From Chakrabartia godavariana (lineage in GTDB: Bacteria; Pseudomonadota; Alphaproteobacteria; Sphingomonadales; Sphingomonadaceae): a DNA stretch of 64,000 bases. The position numbers and the translations under genes were made by a program. Shown here piece by piece: positions 16,050 through 24,637 of the stretch. Below the pieces are notes generated by a model, which did no database searches, had not been told where the DNA came from, and saw nothing but the letters and a program-made list of their open reading frames with translations. Each line of letters starts with the position of its first letter. The first letter of the stretch is position 1. The stretch covers positions 186,001 to 250,000 of the forward strand of contig RKSN01000002.1 in the NCBI GenBank assembly GCA_005518185.1. Direction: 5' to 3'.

Positions 16050-16934
16050 ATGAGCACCCCTCGCACCCTTGATCTGGACCTGCTGCGCTGCTTCGTCACC
16101 ATCGCGGAGACAGAGAGCTTCACGCGCGCGGGCGATCGGCTCGGCCGGACACAATCGACCGTGAGCCTCCAGGTGAAGCGCCTCGAAGACCAGCTTGGTC
16201 GCACCGTATTCGAGCGCACGCCCCGCTCGCTCAAGTTGACGCCCTCCGGCGAGCGGCTGCTTGGCCCGGCGCGACAGCTTCTCCGGCTCAACGATGCGGT
16301 CATCGCGCAGCTGTTCGAGCCGGACATGACAGGCCGCGTCCGGATTGGCGTGCCCGAGGATTTTGCAACCGCGCATCTTCCGAGCGTGCTCTCGGCGTTT
16401 ACCGAAGCACATCCGCTCGTCGAGCTGGAACTGACATGTGACCTGACGCTCAACCTGCTCGACCGGTTTCATCACGGCGCGTTCGACCTTGTCCTCGTGA
16501 AGCGGGAGCCCTCGGCCCCGCTAGAAGGCGTGCGGGTCTGGCGCGAGCCGCTTGTCTGGGTCGCGCGGGACGAGTTAGCAGTCGCGGAGCTTGATACGGT
16601 GCCGCTCGTCGTTTCGCCCGAACCCTGCGTCTACCGCAAACGGGCGATCGACGCGCTGGATGCGGTCGGGCGGCGCTGGCGCGTCGCCTACACGTCGACC
16701 AGTCTCGCAGGCAGCCAGTCGGCCGTCAATGCGGGTCTCGGCGTCACGGTCCTCCCCCGCGCGATGGTGCCGCCCTATCTGACCGCGATCGGCGTCGAAT
16801 CCCACCTGCCTCCGCTTTACGACACGGAAATGGCGCTCATCGAAGCGGCAGGTCTGTCGGAGACCGCGCATCGATTGGCACAGCATATTGTGGCAGCGCT
16901 GGAACGTGGCAACACGACCGCCGCAGGAACCTAA
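16050..16934 (+). CDS. LysR-family transcriptional regulator
   Basis: This 294-residue protein has an N-terminal LysR winged helix (LDLLRCFVTIAETESFTRAG with TQSTVSLQVKRLEDQLG as recognition region, residues 8-65) and a C-terminal periplasmic-binding-protein-like effector domain. It is divergent from icd, the classical arrangement in which a LysR protein controls its neighbour and itself. Effector unknown. Confidence 0.9.
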   Translation: MSTPRTLDLDLLRCFVTIAETESFTRAGDRLGRTQSTVSLQVKRLEDQLGRTVFERTPRSLKLTPSGERLLGPARQLLRLNDAVIAQLFEPDMTGRVRIGVPEDFATAHLPSVLSAFTEAHPLVELELTCDLTLNLLDRFHHGAFDLVLVKREPSAPLEGVRVWREPLVWVARDELAVAELDTVPLVVSPEPCVYRKRAIDALDAVGRRWRVAYTSTSLAGSQSAVNAGLGVTVLPRAMVPPYLTAIGVESHLPPLYDTEMALIEAAGLSETAHRLAQHIVAALERGNTTAAGT

Positions 16935-16997
16935 GCCCCGATCATCCCCCGGCGCGGGGTCTAGGCCACCTTCCCGCCGACGAACGCGGCGCCGGTC

Positions 16998-17966
16998 TCA
17001 GCCAGCACGCAGCGCGCGGAACCGTTCGATGAGCCAGCTTCTGAAAACCGCCATGACAGGATCGGACAGATCATCGGCATGGAACTTCAGATAATAGCCA
17101 TAGCCGTCCTCGACGACGGTCTGGAACGGCATGACGAGGCGCCCTTGGGCGATATCGTCTGCAAACATGTCGACATCGCCCAGCATGATGCCGCTGGCGG
17201 CCATGGCATATTGCGCCGCGGCCACCGCCGTATCGAATGCGACACCGCCTGAGGTGTCGACCTTTGCGCCGACCAGATGCGCATATGAGGACCAGAGCAG
17301 GTCGCGCGGCTGACCGTCGAGCTTGATGTGCAGCAGTTCATGCGCCTGCAGGAAGGACGCGAGCGATTGCCCCTCGGCAGATTTGGCCGTTTCCGGCGAG
17401 CAGAGCGGCGCCACGCGGACCATCCACAACAGATCGGTCACCCGGTCATCCACATTCGGGCGGTCATAGACGATCGCCATATCCAAGGCAGCCGTCGGAA
17501 GGCCGATGCCATTGGAACTCGTGACGTCGACGCGAATATCCGGATATTCGGTGCGGAAGTCCCGCAGGATGGGGAGAAACTGTTTCTGCAAGAGCGAAGG
17601 CGGAATGTGGATACGCACGGTCCGCTGGGCGATGCGGTCATCGCGGATGGCATTCATCGTCTGTTCGATGCGGTCGAGGCTTTTCGTCACCACGGGCAGC
17701 AGTTCCGCACCGGCTGCGGTCAGGAAGAGGCCGGTGGCCTCCCGTTCAAACAACTGCTTGCCAAGGAGTTCCTCAAGCCCGCTGACATGCCGACTCATCG
17801 CGCTCTGTGAGACCGAGAGGGACGCCGCGCCCACGGTGAAGCTGTTGTGCTGCCCCACGGCCTCGAACGCGCGAAGGGCGTTGAGCGGGAGCCAGCGGCG
17901 GTTGATTGTGCCCTTGTTCTGAATGAGATGGCCCTTCGGAGGTGCAGTGGTTTCGGACACGATCAC
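16998..17966 (-). CDS. LysR-family regulator, GcvA-like
   Basis: This 322-residue protein carries the GcvA-type N-terminus (LPLNALRAFEAVGQHNSFTVGA, then SVSQSAMSRHVSGLEELLG) after a poorly conserved 25-residue leader, and an effector domain. It uses GTG 17966; no internal start fits the helix-turn-helix. It is divergent from the Rieske operon beginning at 18068, so it is the likely regulator of that N-demethylation module. GcvA itself responds to glycine, which fits pathways ending in glycine, but the effector here is unknown. Confidence 0.88.
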   Translation of the reverse strand: MIVSETTAPPKGHLIQNKGTINRRWLPLNALRAFEAVGQHNSFTVGAASLSVSQSAMSRHVSGLEELLGKQLFEREATGLFLTAAGAELLPVVTKSLDRIEQTMNAIRDDRIAQRTVRIHIPPSLLQKQFLPILRDFRTEYPDIRVDVTSSNGIGLPTAALDMAIVYDRPNVDDRVTDLLWMVRVAPLCSPETAKSAEGQSLASFLQAHELLHIKLDGQPRDLLWSSYAHLVGAKVDTSGGVAFDTAVAAAQYAMAASGIMLGDVDMFADDIAQGRLVMPFQTVVEDGYGYYLKFHADDLSDPVMAVFRSWLIERFRALRAG

Positions 17967-17972
17967 AAGACC

Positions 17973-18010
17973 GACATTTTAACATGGGGCTATGCGAAAA
18001 AGACATTTTA
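17973..18010. promoter_or_regulatory. Direct repeat GACATTTTA in the divergent LysR/Rieske region
   Basis: Two identical 9-base copies of GACATTTTA lie at 17973-17981 and 18002-18010, 29 bases apart, inside the 101-base region between the GcvA-like gene and the Rieske operon. They are candidates for tandem half-sites of that regulator or for promoter elements. Confidence 0.4.
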
Positions 18011-18067
18011 TCGCTTTGTCCCGTTCGTTCAAGCCGATGCGCAATCAATTTGGGGGAGTGCGCGGCC

Positions 18068-19276
18068 ATGGACATGAAGCATATCGATGCGCTGTTTCGC
18101 GAGCGGAAGACCGGACACACCCTCCCCCGGCAGCTTTATATCGGCCAGGACGCCTTCGATTTCGACCTGACCGCCATCTATGGCCAGAGCTGGCTGATGG
18201 CCGGGATGGAGTGCGAACTGCCCAAGTCCGGCAGCTATATCTCGATGATGGTCGGCAAATGGCCGGTCCTGATCGTGCGCGACAAGCAGGGCGACATCCG
18301 CGCGTTTCACAACAGCTGCCGCCACCGCGGCTCGATCATCTGCCCGGCGGGCCACGGGACGGCGCCGAAGCTGGTCTGCCCCTATCACCGCTGGACCTAT
18401 GACCTGGACGGCGCCCTGTTCGCCGCAGGGCGCATGGACGATGACTTTGACAAGAGCGCGCATGGTCTGAAGCCGATCGCGATCGAGTGCATCGCCGGCG
18501 CCATCTACATCTGCCTGTCGGACAATCCGCTGCCGATTGACGACTTCCGCGCAAAGTTTTCCGAATATGCCGGTCCGCTCAACTTCAAGGACATGAAGCT
18601 GGCGCATGAGAGCAAGTTGGTGGAATATGCCAACTGGAAGCTCGTGATGGAAAATGCGCGCGAGTGCTATCACTGCGCGACCGGTCACCCGGAGCTGGCC
18701 AAGACCTTCCCCGTCGGCATGTCCAAGCATTTCGATGCGCATGAAGATGCCCGCGCCGAAGCCTTTGCCGCTGCGATGGACGCAGCCGGCCTGCCCCACA
18801 CGCCGGTTGAAGGACATTGGTGGCAGGTCGCCCGCTTCGCACTCAACGAAGGCTGCACCTCGATTTCGATCGACGGGCAACCGCTGGTGAAGAAGCCGAT
18901 GATCACCGCCAATGGCGGCGATGTCGGTTCGATGCGCTGGGCGATTGACCCGCATCTCTTCTGTCATGCGACGGCGGACCATGTCTTCATGTTCAGCTGC
19001 ATGCCGGTGAGCCCGACCGAAACGCATGTGTACAGCAAATGGTTCGTCCACAAGGATGCTGTTGAAGGCGTCGATTATGATATCGACAGCCTGACCCATC
19101 TGTGGACCGTCACCAACGGCCAGGACAAGGAACTGGCCGAAAACAATCACGCCGGCATCAACAGCCCCGGCTACACGCCCGGCCCCTATTCGGGGGATGC
19201 CGAGATGCTGGCCCGTCGCTTTACCGACTGGTATTGTGATGTTTCGCGGGCCTATATCGACAACCATGGCAAATAA
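18068..19276 (+). CDS. Rieske oxygenase alpha subunit, GbcA/choline-monooxygenase-like (module A)
   Basis: This 402-residue terminal oxygenase has a Rieske site C84-x-H86 and C104-x2-H107 (SCRHRG and CPYHRW). Its mononuclear iron region, ENARECYHCATGHPE, is the form seen in glycine-betaine and stachydrine demethylases (H-x4-H), with the distal carboxylate in TNGQDKELAENN. Such enzymes hydroxylate an N-methyl group, which leaves as formaldehyde. ATG 18068 is chosen, with GGGGGAG about 12 bases upstream. It is first in an eight-gene operon and overlaps the PLP gene by 11 bases. The exact betaine is unknown; no reductase is encoded nearby. Confidence 0.88.
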   Translation: MDMKHIDALFRERKTGHTLPRQLYIGQDAFDFDLTAIYGQSWLMAGMECELPKSGSYISMMVGKWPVLIVRDKQGDIRAFHNSCRHRGSIICPAGHGTAPKLVCPYHRWTYDLDGALFAAGRMDDDFDKSAHGLKPIAIECIAGAIYICLSDNPLPIDDFRAKFSEYAGPLNFKDMKLAHESKLVEYANWKLVMENARECYHCATGHPELAKTFPVGMSKHFDAHEDARAEAFAAAMDAAGLPHTPVEGHWWQVARFALNEGCTSISIDGQPLVKKPMITANGGDVGSMRWAIDPHLFCHATADHVFMFSCMPVSPTETHVYSKWFVHKDAVEGVDYDIDSLTHLWTVTNGQDKELAENNHAGINSPGYTPGPYSGDAEMLARRFTDWYCDVSRAYIDNHGK

Positions 19277-20525
19277 GCGCCCCGGGGACTTCCGCCCCGA
19301 AACACTGGCAGTCGCCTACGGATACGATCCGCAAATGGGCATGGGGGCCGCAAAGCCGCCCATCTTCATGACCTCGACCTTCGTCTATCCTTCTGCCCAG
19401 CACGCCAAGGATGTGCATGAGGCCTATTTTGACGGCACCGGCCCCCTCGTCGGGGAGACGAACCACATCTATTCGCGGCTCGGCCATCCGGGGCTCGATT
19501 TCCTTGAGGCGCGTCTGGCGGCGATCGATGGCGCGGAAGATGCCGTCGCCTATTGCAGCGGCATGGCCGCACATTCGAGCATCGCGCTGGCGCATGTCCG
19601 CAGCGGCGACAGCGTGCTGCACGGGCGGCCCATCTATGGCGGCGTGGACTTTCTCTACAATGAGATGATGCCCCAGTTCGGCGCGCATCCGGCTGCCTAT
19701 CTCGACGGCACGGATGAGGATGACGTCCGCGCGGCCGCCGAACGTGCCATGGCAAAAGGTACGCTCAAGCTGATCATCGCGGAAACCCCCGCCAATCCGA
19801 CGGCCGCCATTGTCGATCTCGACCTGATGGTCCGCACGGCGGACTGGGTTGGCGAACGGCAGGGCCATCGCCCGCTTGTCGTCGTGGACAACACGCTGCT
19901 CGGTCCCTTTGCCCAGCGCCCGATCGCGCATGGCGTCGACCTGTGCATGACCTCGCTCACCAAATATTGCGGCGGGCACAGCGATCTTCTGGCAGGTGGA
20001 ATTTCGGGCCGTGCCGACCTCATCCGGACGCTCAAGCTGCAGCGGACGACCTGGGGCAACCATCTCGACCCCTTCACGTCCTGGCTCGTGCTCCGCTCGC
20101 TGGAGTCGGTCGCTGTCCGCACCGAACGCGCGATGAGCAACGCGCGGGGTGTGGCAGAATATCTGCGCGATCATCCCAAGGTGGCCGGCGTCACCTATCT
20201 CGGCTTCCTCCCCGAAGGCAGCCGGGGCCGCGCCGTCTATGACCGGCAGTGCAAGGCCGCCGGGTCCACATTCTCCTTCCACCTACATGGCGGCGAGGCC
20301 GAAGCCTTCCGGATGCTCGACCGGCTGCAGCTGATGAAGCTCGCGGTCAGCCTCGGCGGGTCCGAAACACTGATCTGCCATTCGGCAAGCACGACGCATT
20401 ACGCCGTCGCTCCGGCCCAGCGGCTGGCGGGCGGCATTACCGACGGGACCATCCGGCTTTCGGTCGGGCTCGAACATATTGACGACCTGATCGCCGATCT
20501 GGCGCAGGCATTAGAGGCGGTGTGA
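19266..20525 (+). CDS. Cys/Met-metabolism PLP-dependent enzyme
   Basis: This 419-residue fold-type I enzyme belongs to the cystathionine/methionine gamma-lyase family. The PLP lysine is K233 in SLTKYCGG; the phosphate/substrate segment YSRLGHPG and the loop Tyr124 (PIYGG) are present. The residue equivalent to the cysteine of true methionine gamma-lyase is Gly126, so classical methionine gamma-lysis is less likely. It would cleave a beta or gamma substituent from an amino acid, or catalyse a replacement. Its place directly after the Rieske gene, with overlap, suggests it acts on the demethylated product or on a side chain of the same compound. Confidence 0.85.
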   Translation: MANKRPGDFRPETLAVAYGYDPQMGMGAAKPPIFMTSTFVYPSAQHAKDVHEAYFDGTGPLVGETNHIYSRLGHPGLDFLEARLAAIDGAEDAVAYCSGMAAHSSIALAHVRSGDSVLHGRPIYGGVDFLYNEMMPQFGAHPAAYLDGTDEDDVRAAAERAMAKGTLKLIIAETPANPTAAIVDLDLMVRTADWVGERQGHRPLVVVDNTLLGPFAQRPIAHGVDLCMTSLTKYCGGHSDLLAGGISGRADLIRTLKLQRTTWGNHLDPFTSWLVLRSLESVAVRTERAMSNARGVAEYLRDHPKVAGVTYLGFLPEGSRGRAVYDRQCKAAGSTFSFHLHGGEAEAFRMLDRLQLMKLAVSLGGSETLICHSASTTHYAVAPAQRLAGGITDGTIRLSVGLEHIDDLIADLAQALEAV

Positions 20526-21988
20526 TGGAACTCAACTTTACTGGAACCGACATTTGCGCGGTCAATGGCACGCGCAGCGCCCCTGAAACACGCTATGACG
20601 TTGTCGTCGTGGGTGCCGGACCGAGCGGCATCGCCGCTGCCATCGACGCGGCAACGGCAGGCAAGTCCGTGCTGCTGGTCGACGAAAACCCGGTCTCTGG
20701 CGCGCTGATGGGCAATGACACGCCGCTCTATTTCGGGGGCCGGATGACGGCCGCGACGCAGAATGCCGACCGGATGCTCGAAGCGATCTTCATGAGCATG
20801 CCCGATCTTGAAAAGGCGATGGAGGCAGGCGCCGAACTGCTGCTCGGCACCACGGCCTGGGGCGTCTACCGCAACGGTCCGGGTGTTGCGAGCCTGCCGG
20901 AACAGGTGGTCGGCCTTGCCGACGCGGAACGGTCCTGGATGGTCGGCTTCGGCAAGATCGTGCTTGCAACCGGAGCGCGCGATCTGGCGCTGGCCTTCCC
21001 CGGCTGGAACCAGCCCGGCGTGATGGGGGCGGCCGCCCTCCAGATGCTGCTGACCCGCTATGACGCCTTTGCAGGCCGCCGGATGCTCGTGCTCGGATCG
21101 CATGATCTGGCGCTGGAAACGGCGCTCCTCGCCCACGGGCGCGGCGTGGAGGTCCTTGGCCTCATCGAGACGCGCGATGCGCCGCAGGGCGGCGATGATC
21201 TCGTCGCCGCCGTGAAGGCCGCGGGCATCCCGATCACCTGCGGGCAGACGATCGCATCGGCCAAGGGCGGCATCGATGGTGTCGAAGCCGCAACGCTCAC
21301 CAATGGCGAGACGATCGCCTGTGACACGATCTGCGTTGCCATCGGCCTCGTGCCGTCGATTGAACTCGTCGACGCAATGCACGGCCCGCGCTCGCTCAAC
21401 CCTGCACGCGGCGGCTATGTGCCCGCCGGCGAACCGTCGGTCGACGTGGTCGGCGATTGTGCGGGGCTGCCCGACACAGGGTTTGATCACGTCGCCTATC
21501 GCATGGACTGGATGCGGGCGCTGACCGCCGTCTCGGCCAACGACACGATCATCTGCCAGTGCGAGGAAGTGACGCGCGCTGACCTGATTGGCGTGCAGCC
21601 GCCCAACTATCTGCCGCGCCCCGCCGCGATGTGCGCGCGCTCGCTCGAGACGCTGCTGAAGGATGGCCCGGCCAATCAGGACCAGATCAAGCGCCTTACC
21701 CGCGCCGGGATGGGCGTGTGCCAGGGCCGCCGCTGCCGCGATCAGGTCGCGATGCTGCTCGCGCTGGAATCGGGCACGCCGTTCGGCACAATCCCGCTTG
21801 CCAGCCACCGTGCGCCGGTGCGCCCGCTGCCGCTCAAGATCCTGGCGGAATGGGACGAACCGGCCGAGATGGAAGCAGCCTGGGACGTGTGGTTCGGCAT
21901 CCCGACACAATGGGTTCCGGTCGAGGATGTCGGCACGCCTTATGAGGATGACCATCGCGAGATGCTCTATACGGGGATGTACAAATGA
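20525..21988 (+). CDS. FAD/NAD(P)-dependent oxidoreductase with BFD-like [2Fe-2S] domain (HcnB/OoxA-like)
   Basis: This 487-residue flavoprotein begins with a dinucleotide-binding VVVVGAGPSGIAAA (about residues 22-35), has a second ATGARD site, and ends with a BFD-like cluster domain: C344, C346, C399 and C404 (CQCEE ... CQGRRC). This is the architecture of the large subunit of hydrogen cyanide synthase, opine oxidase and D-hydroxyproline dehydrogenase. These enzymes dehydrogenate the C-N bond of an amino acid or secondary amine. Start ATG 20525 overlaps the upstream stop (TGATG; GTG 20522 is possible). Its partner is the next gene. The small ferredoxin-like HcnA subunit is not present next to it. 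Confidence 0.85.
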   Translation: MELNFTGTDICAVNGTRSAPETRYDVVVVGAGPSGIAAAIDAATAGKSVLLVDENPVSGALMGNDTPLYFGGRMTAATQNADRMLEAIFMSMPDLEKAMEAGAELLLGTTAWGVYRNGPGVASLPEQVVGLADAERSWMVGFGKIVLATGARDLALAFPGWNQPGVMGAAALQMLLTRYDAFAGRRMLVLGSHDLALETALLAHGRGVEVLGLIETRDAPQGGDDLVAAVKAAGIPITCGQTIASAKGGIDGVEAATLTNGETIACDTICVAIGLVPSIELVDAMHGPRSLNPARGGYVPAGEPSVDVVGDCAGLPDTGFDHVAYRMDWMRALTAVSANDTIICQCEEVTRADLIGVQPPNYLPRPAAMCARSLETLLKDGPANQDQIKRLTRAGMGVCQGRRCRDQVAMLLALESGTPFGTIPLASHRAPVRPLPLKILAEWDEPAEMEAAWDVWFGIPTQWVPVEDVGTPYEDDHREMLYTGMYK

Positions 21989-23121
21989 GCGGGTCTGAAG
22001 TCGTCATCGTCGGTGGGGGTGTCACCGGGCTCAGCGCAGGCTGGTGGCTTGCCCGGTCGGGCGTGAAGGTCACCGTGCTCGACAAGTTCATTGTCGGCTG
22101 GGAAGCCTCCGGCCGCAATGGCGGCGGTGCCTCGCACTATTCGAGCCCGCTCTTTGACGAGGAACAGCGCCTTTGGCCGCAGATGGACGAGCTGCTCGGC
22201 TATCCGACCGAGCACCAGAAGGGTCGCATCCTGATTGCGATGACCGAACGGCAGTGGGAGCAGTACCGCTTCATTGCCGAGCGTCACACGCGCCTCAACC
22301 ACCCGGTCGAGCTGCTCGACGTCAAGCAGGTTCAGGACGCAGTTCCGCTGGCCGGCGACAACTGCTTTGGCGGCGTCCACTACAAGTTCGGCGGCCACGC
22401 CAACCCCCAGCGCACGGTGCAGGCCTATGCCTGGGCGCTGCAGGATCTGGGCGGCAAGATCGTCCAGCACAGCCCCGTGACAGGCTTTGAAACGGCGGGC
22501 GGCAAGGTCACGGCGGTGAAGACCGCCAATGCGACTTATGGCTGCGATGCCGTGGTGGTCGCAGCTGGGCCACAAATCCCGCAGCTGATGGCGCAGCTGG
22601 GCGTGGACGTGCCGCTGGCGGCGGCGCGCGCGGAAATGATCATCACCGAGCCTGCGCCGATGATGCCGCTGGGCGGCGTCGACGGGCACAAAATCTATGG
22701 CCGCCAGACGCTGCGCGGGAACCTTGCTTATGGCGGCGGCCCGCATGAATGGCTTGATGTCGATGCGACCGGCCCCAAGGCGCGCCCCTCGACGCCGCTT
22801 GCCCGCAACCTTGCCAAGCGGCTGGCCGAGCTTCTGCCCAAAGCGGCGCATCTGAACGTCATCCGCAGCTGGGCAGGCGTGATCGAGAATTCGCCCGACG
22901 GCCGCCCGATCCTCGATCGGCTGTCGAGCCCGGACAATGTCACGGTCGCTTCCATGTCGAGTGTCGGCTTCGGCCTGTCGCCCGCATCGGGCCACGCGAT
23001 CCGCGATCTGGTCATCGACGGCACCTGCTCCTTCACCAACCTTGATCTGTTGAAGCTCTCGCGCTTTGACGGGCTGGAGAAGGACTGGCGCGAAAAGCGC
23101 GGGTGGATGCCGATTTCATGA
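21985..23121 (+). CDS. FAD-dependent amine/amino acid dehydrogenase (HcnC/OoxB-like, DAO family)
   Basis: This 378-residue D-amino-acid-oxidase-fold protein starts with VVIVGGGVTGLSAGWWLARSG for FAD binding, and has SGRNGGGASH, a typical flavin contact in sarcosine-oxidase-beta and HcnC relatives. It overlaps the HcnB-like gene by four bases (ATGA), so the two likely form one heteromeric dehydrogenase that takes the substrate C-N bond here and passes electrons to the iron-sulfur subunit. It is also coupled to soxB. Substrate is probably an N-alkyl or imino acid; this is inference from family. Confidence 0.88.
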   Translation: MSGSEVVIVGGGVTGLSAGWWLARSGVKVTVLDKFIVGWEASGRNGGGASHYSSPLFDEEQRLWPQMDELLGYPTEHQKGRILIAMTERQWEQYRFIAERHTRLNHPVELLDVKQVQDAVPLAGDNCFGGVHYKFGGHANPQRTVQAYAWALQDLGGKIVQHSPVTGFETAGGKVTAVKTANATYGCDAVVVAAGPQIPQLMAQLGVDVPLAAARAEMIITEPAPMMPLGGVDGHKIYGRQTLRGNLAYGGGPHEWLDVDATGPKARPSTPLARNLAKRLAELLPKAAHLNVIRSWAGVIENSPDGRPILDRLSSPDNVTVASMSSVGFGLSPASGHAIRDLVIDGTCSFTNLDLLKLSRFDGLEKDWREKRGWMPIS

Positions 23122-24374
23122 GCCGCTACTCCGCGCTCGGGCTGCTGCGTGGCGCCCTGACCGGGCACAAGCACTGGCAGCCTGCCTGGCGCGACCCGGA
23201 GCCCAAATCGCACTACGACATCCTCATCATCGGGGGTGGCGGGCATGGGCTGGCGACGGCCTATTACCTCGCCAAGGTGCATGGACTGCGCAATATCGCG
23301 GTGCTTGAAAAGGGCTGGATCGGCGGCGGCAATACCGGCCGCAACACGACCATCGTGCGCTCCAACTACCGGCTGGAGCCGCTGCACAATTTCTACGAGT
23401 TCGGCCTGAAGCTGTGGCACGGGCTGAGCGACGAACTGAACTACAACGTCATGTTCAGTCCGCGCGGCGCGATGTTCCTTGGCCATAGCGATGCGGACAT
23501 GGTGAAGCTCGCCGAACGCGGCGATGCGATGCGGTGCGACGGCATCGATGCCGATCTGCTGAGCCGCGATGAGGTCGCCAAGCTTGAGCCGCTGCTCGAC
23601 ATGTCGCGCGATGCACGCTTCCCGATCGAAGGTGGCCTGATCCAGCGCCGCGGCGGCACGGCGCGCCATGATGCGGTCGCCTGGGGCTATGCGCGTGGCG
23701 CCGACAGCCTGGGCGTCGACATCATCCAGAAATGCGAAGTCACCGGCTTTGTGCGCGATGGCGATGCCGTGGTCGGCGTGGAAACGACACGCGGGCGTAT
23801 CGGCGCGGGGCGCGTCGGCATCTGCGTCGCCGGACATAGCGGCCATGTCGCCGCGATGGCGGGGCTGAAGCTGCCAGTGGAATCGCAGACCTTGCAGGCG
23901 ATGGTGACCGAAGGCGTGAAGCCGATGATCAACACCGTGATCATGTCCCAGTCGCTGCACTGCTATATCAGCCAGTCCGACAAGGGCGGCATCGTCTTTG
24001 GCGGCGACCCCGACAATTGGCCAAGCTATGCACAGCGCGGCGATCCGTCGATCATGGAAGGCGCCGTGGCACAGGGCCTTGCGCTCGTCCCTGCCCTGTC
24101 GCGCCTGCGCATGGTGCGGACATGGAGCGGCGTGACCGATATGAGCTTTGACGGCACGCCGATCATTGGCGAAACGCCGGTGCCCAACCTCTATATCAAT
24201 GGCGGCTGGTGCTATGGCGGGTTCAAGGCGACGCCCGCATCGGGCTGGACCTACGCCCACACGCTGGCGACGGGCAAGCCCCACCCGCTCAACGCCCCCT
24301 TCGCGCTCGACCGCTTTGAACGCGGCGCCACCATCGACGAAACCGGGAGCGGCCCGATGCCGAACAGCCGCTAA
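23118..24374 (+). CDS. soxB: Sarcosine oxidase beta subunit (module A copy)
   Basis: This 418-residue subunit matches heterotetrameric sarcosine oxidase beta at full length: FAD motif IIGGGGHGLATAYYLA (about residues 37-52), [16 protein letters not shown], and GGTARHDAVAWGYA, which contains the histidine that carries covalent FMN in the family. The subunit holds the site where an N-methyl amino acid is oxidised. Start ATG 23118 overlaps the upstream stop. It forms a set with soxD, soxA and soxG downstream. Being in a Rieske/PLP operon, this copy may act on an N-methyl amino acid other than sarcosine. Confidence 0.92.
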   Translation: MSRYSALGLLRGALTGHKHWQPAWRDPEPKSHYDILIIGGGGHGLATAYYLAKVHGLRNIAVLEKGWIGGGNTGRNTTIVRSNYRLEPLHNFYEFGLKLWHGLSDELNYNVMFSPRGAMFLGHSDADMVKLAERGDAMRCDGIDADLLSRDEVAKLEPLLDMSRDARFPIEGGLIQRRGGTARHDAVAWGYARGADSLGVDIIQKCEVTGFVRDGDAVVGVETTRGRIGAGRVGICVAGHSGHVAAMAGLKLPVESQTLQAMVTEGVKPMINTVIMSQSLHCYISQSDKGGIVFGGDPDNWPSYAQRGDPSIMEGAVAQGLALVPALSRLRMVRTWSGVTDMSFDGTPIIGETPVPNLYINGGWCYGGFKATPASGWTYAHTLATGKPHPLNAPFALDRFERGATIDETGSGPMPNSR

Positions 24375-24637
24375 TGATGCAGATCACATGTCCCCATTGC
24401 GGCCCCCGGTCGCAGTCCGAATTTGTCTATGGGCGGACGGTCGATTCCGTCGTCGCGCTTGATGCACCCGCCGATCAGGCGATGACCGCCTTGTTCACCC
24501 GCACCAACCCGCGCGGGCCCGATGACGAAATCTGGCGCCATACCTATGGCTGCCGGGCGTGGATTGTCATCACGCGTCACCGCGTGACCAATGAGATCAC
24601 GGCCACACGTGCCGTCGGCTCGGAGGCGCTGCCATGA
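24374..24637 (+). CDS. soxD: Sarcosine oxidase delta subunit (module A copy)
   Basis: This 87-residue zinc-binding subunit has C6 and C9 (CPHCG) and the distal His/Cys pair in WRHTYGC, the ligands known in the delta subunit. It has a structural role in the tetramer. Start and stop overlap its neighbours (TAATG and ATGA), so it is translated in step with soxB and soxA. Confidence 0.9.
   Translation: MMQITCPHCGPRSQSEFVYGRTVDSVVALDAPADQAMTALFTRTNPRGPDDEIWRHTYGCRAWIVITRHRVTNEITATRAVGSEALP

Noticed and set aside
16935-16997. Possible terminator between the convergent LysR genes
   Set aside because: The 63-base gap has GC-rich stretches but no stem of useful length with a T-run could be drawn.
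18068-19276. Assignment of the module A Rieske enzyme as carnitine monooxygenase (CntA) or stachydrine demethylase
   Set aside because: The iron-site form fits several N-demethylating groups and no CntB, proline-pathway or carnitine genes are nearby. The sequence alone cannot decide.
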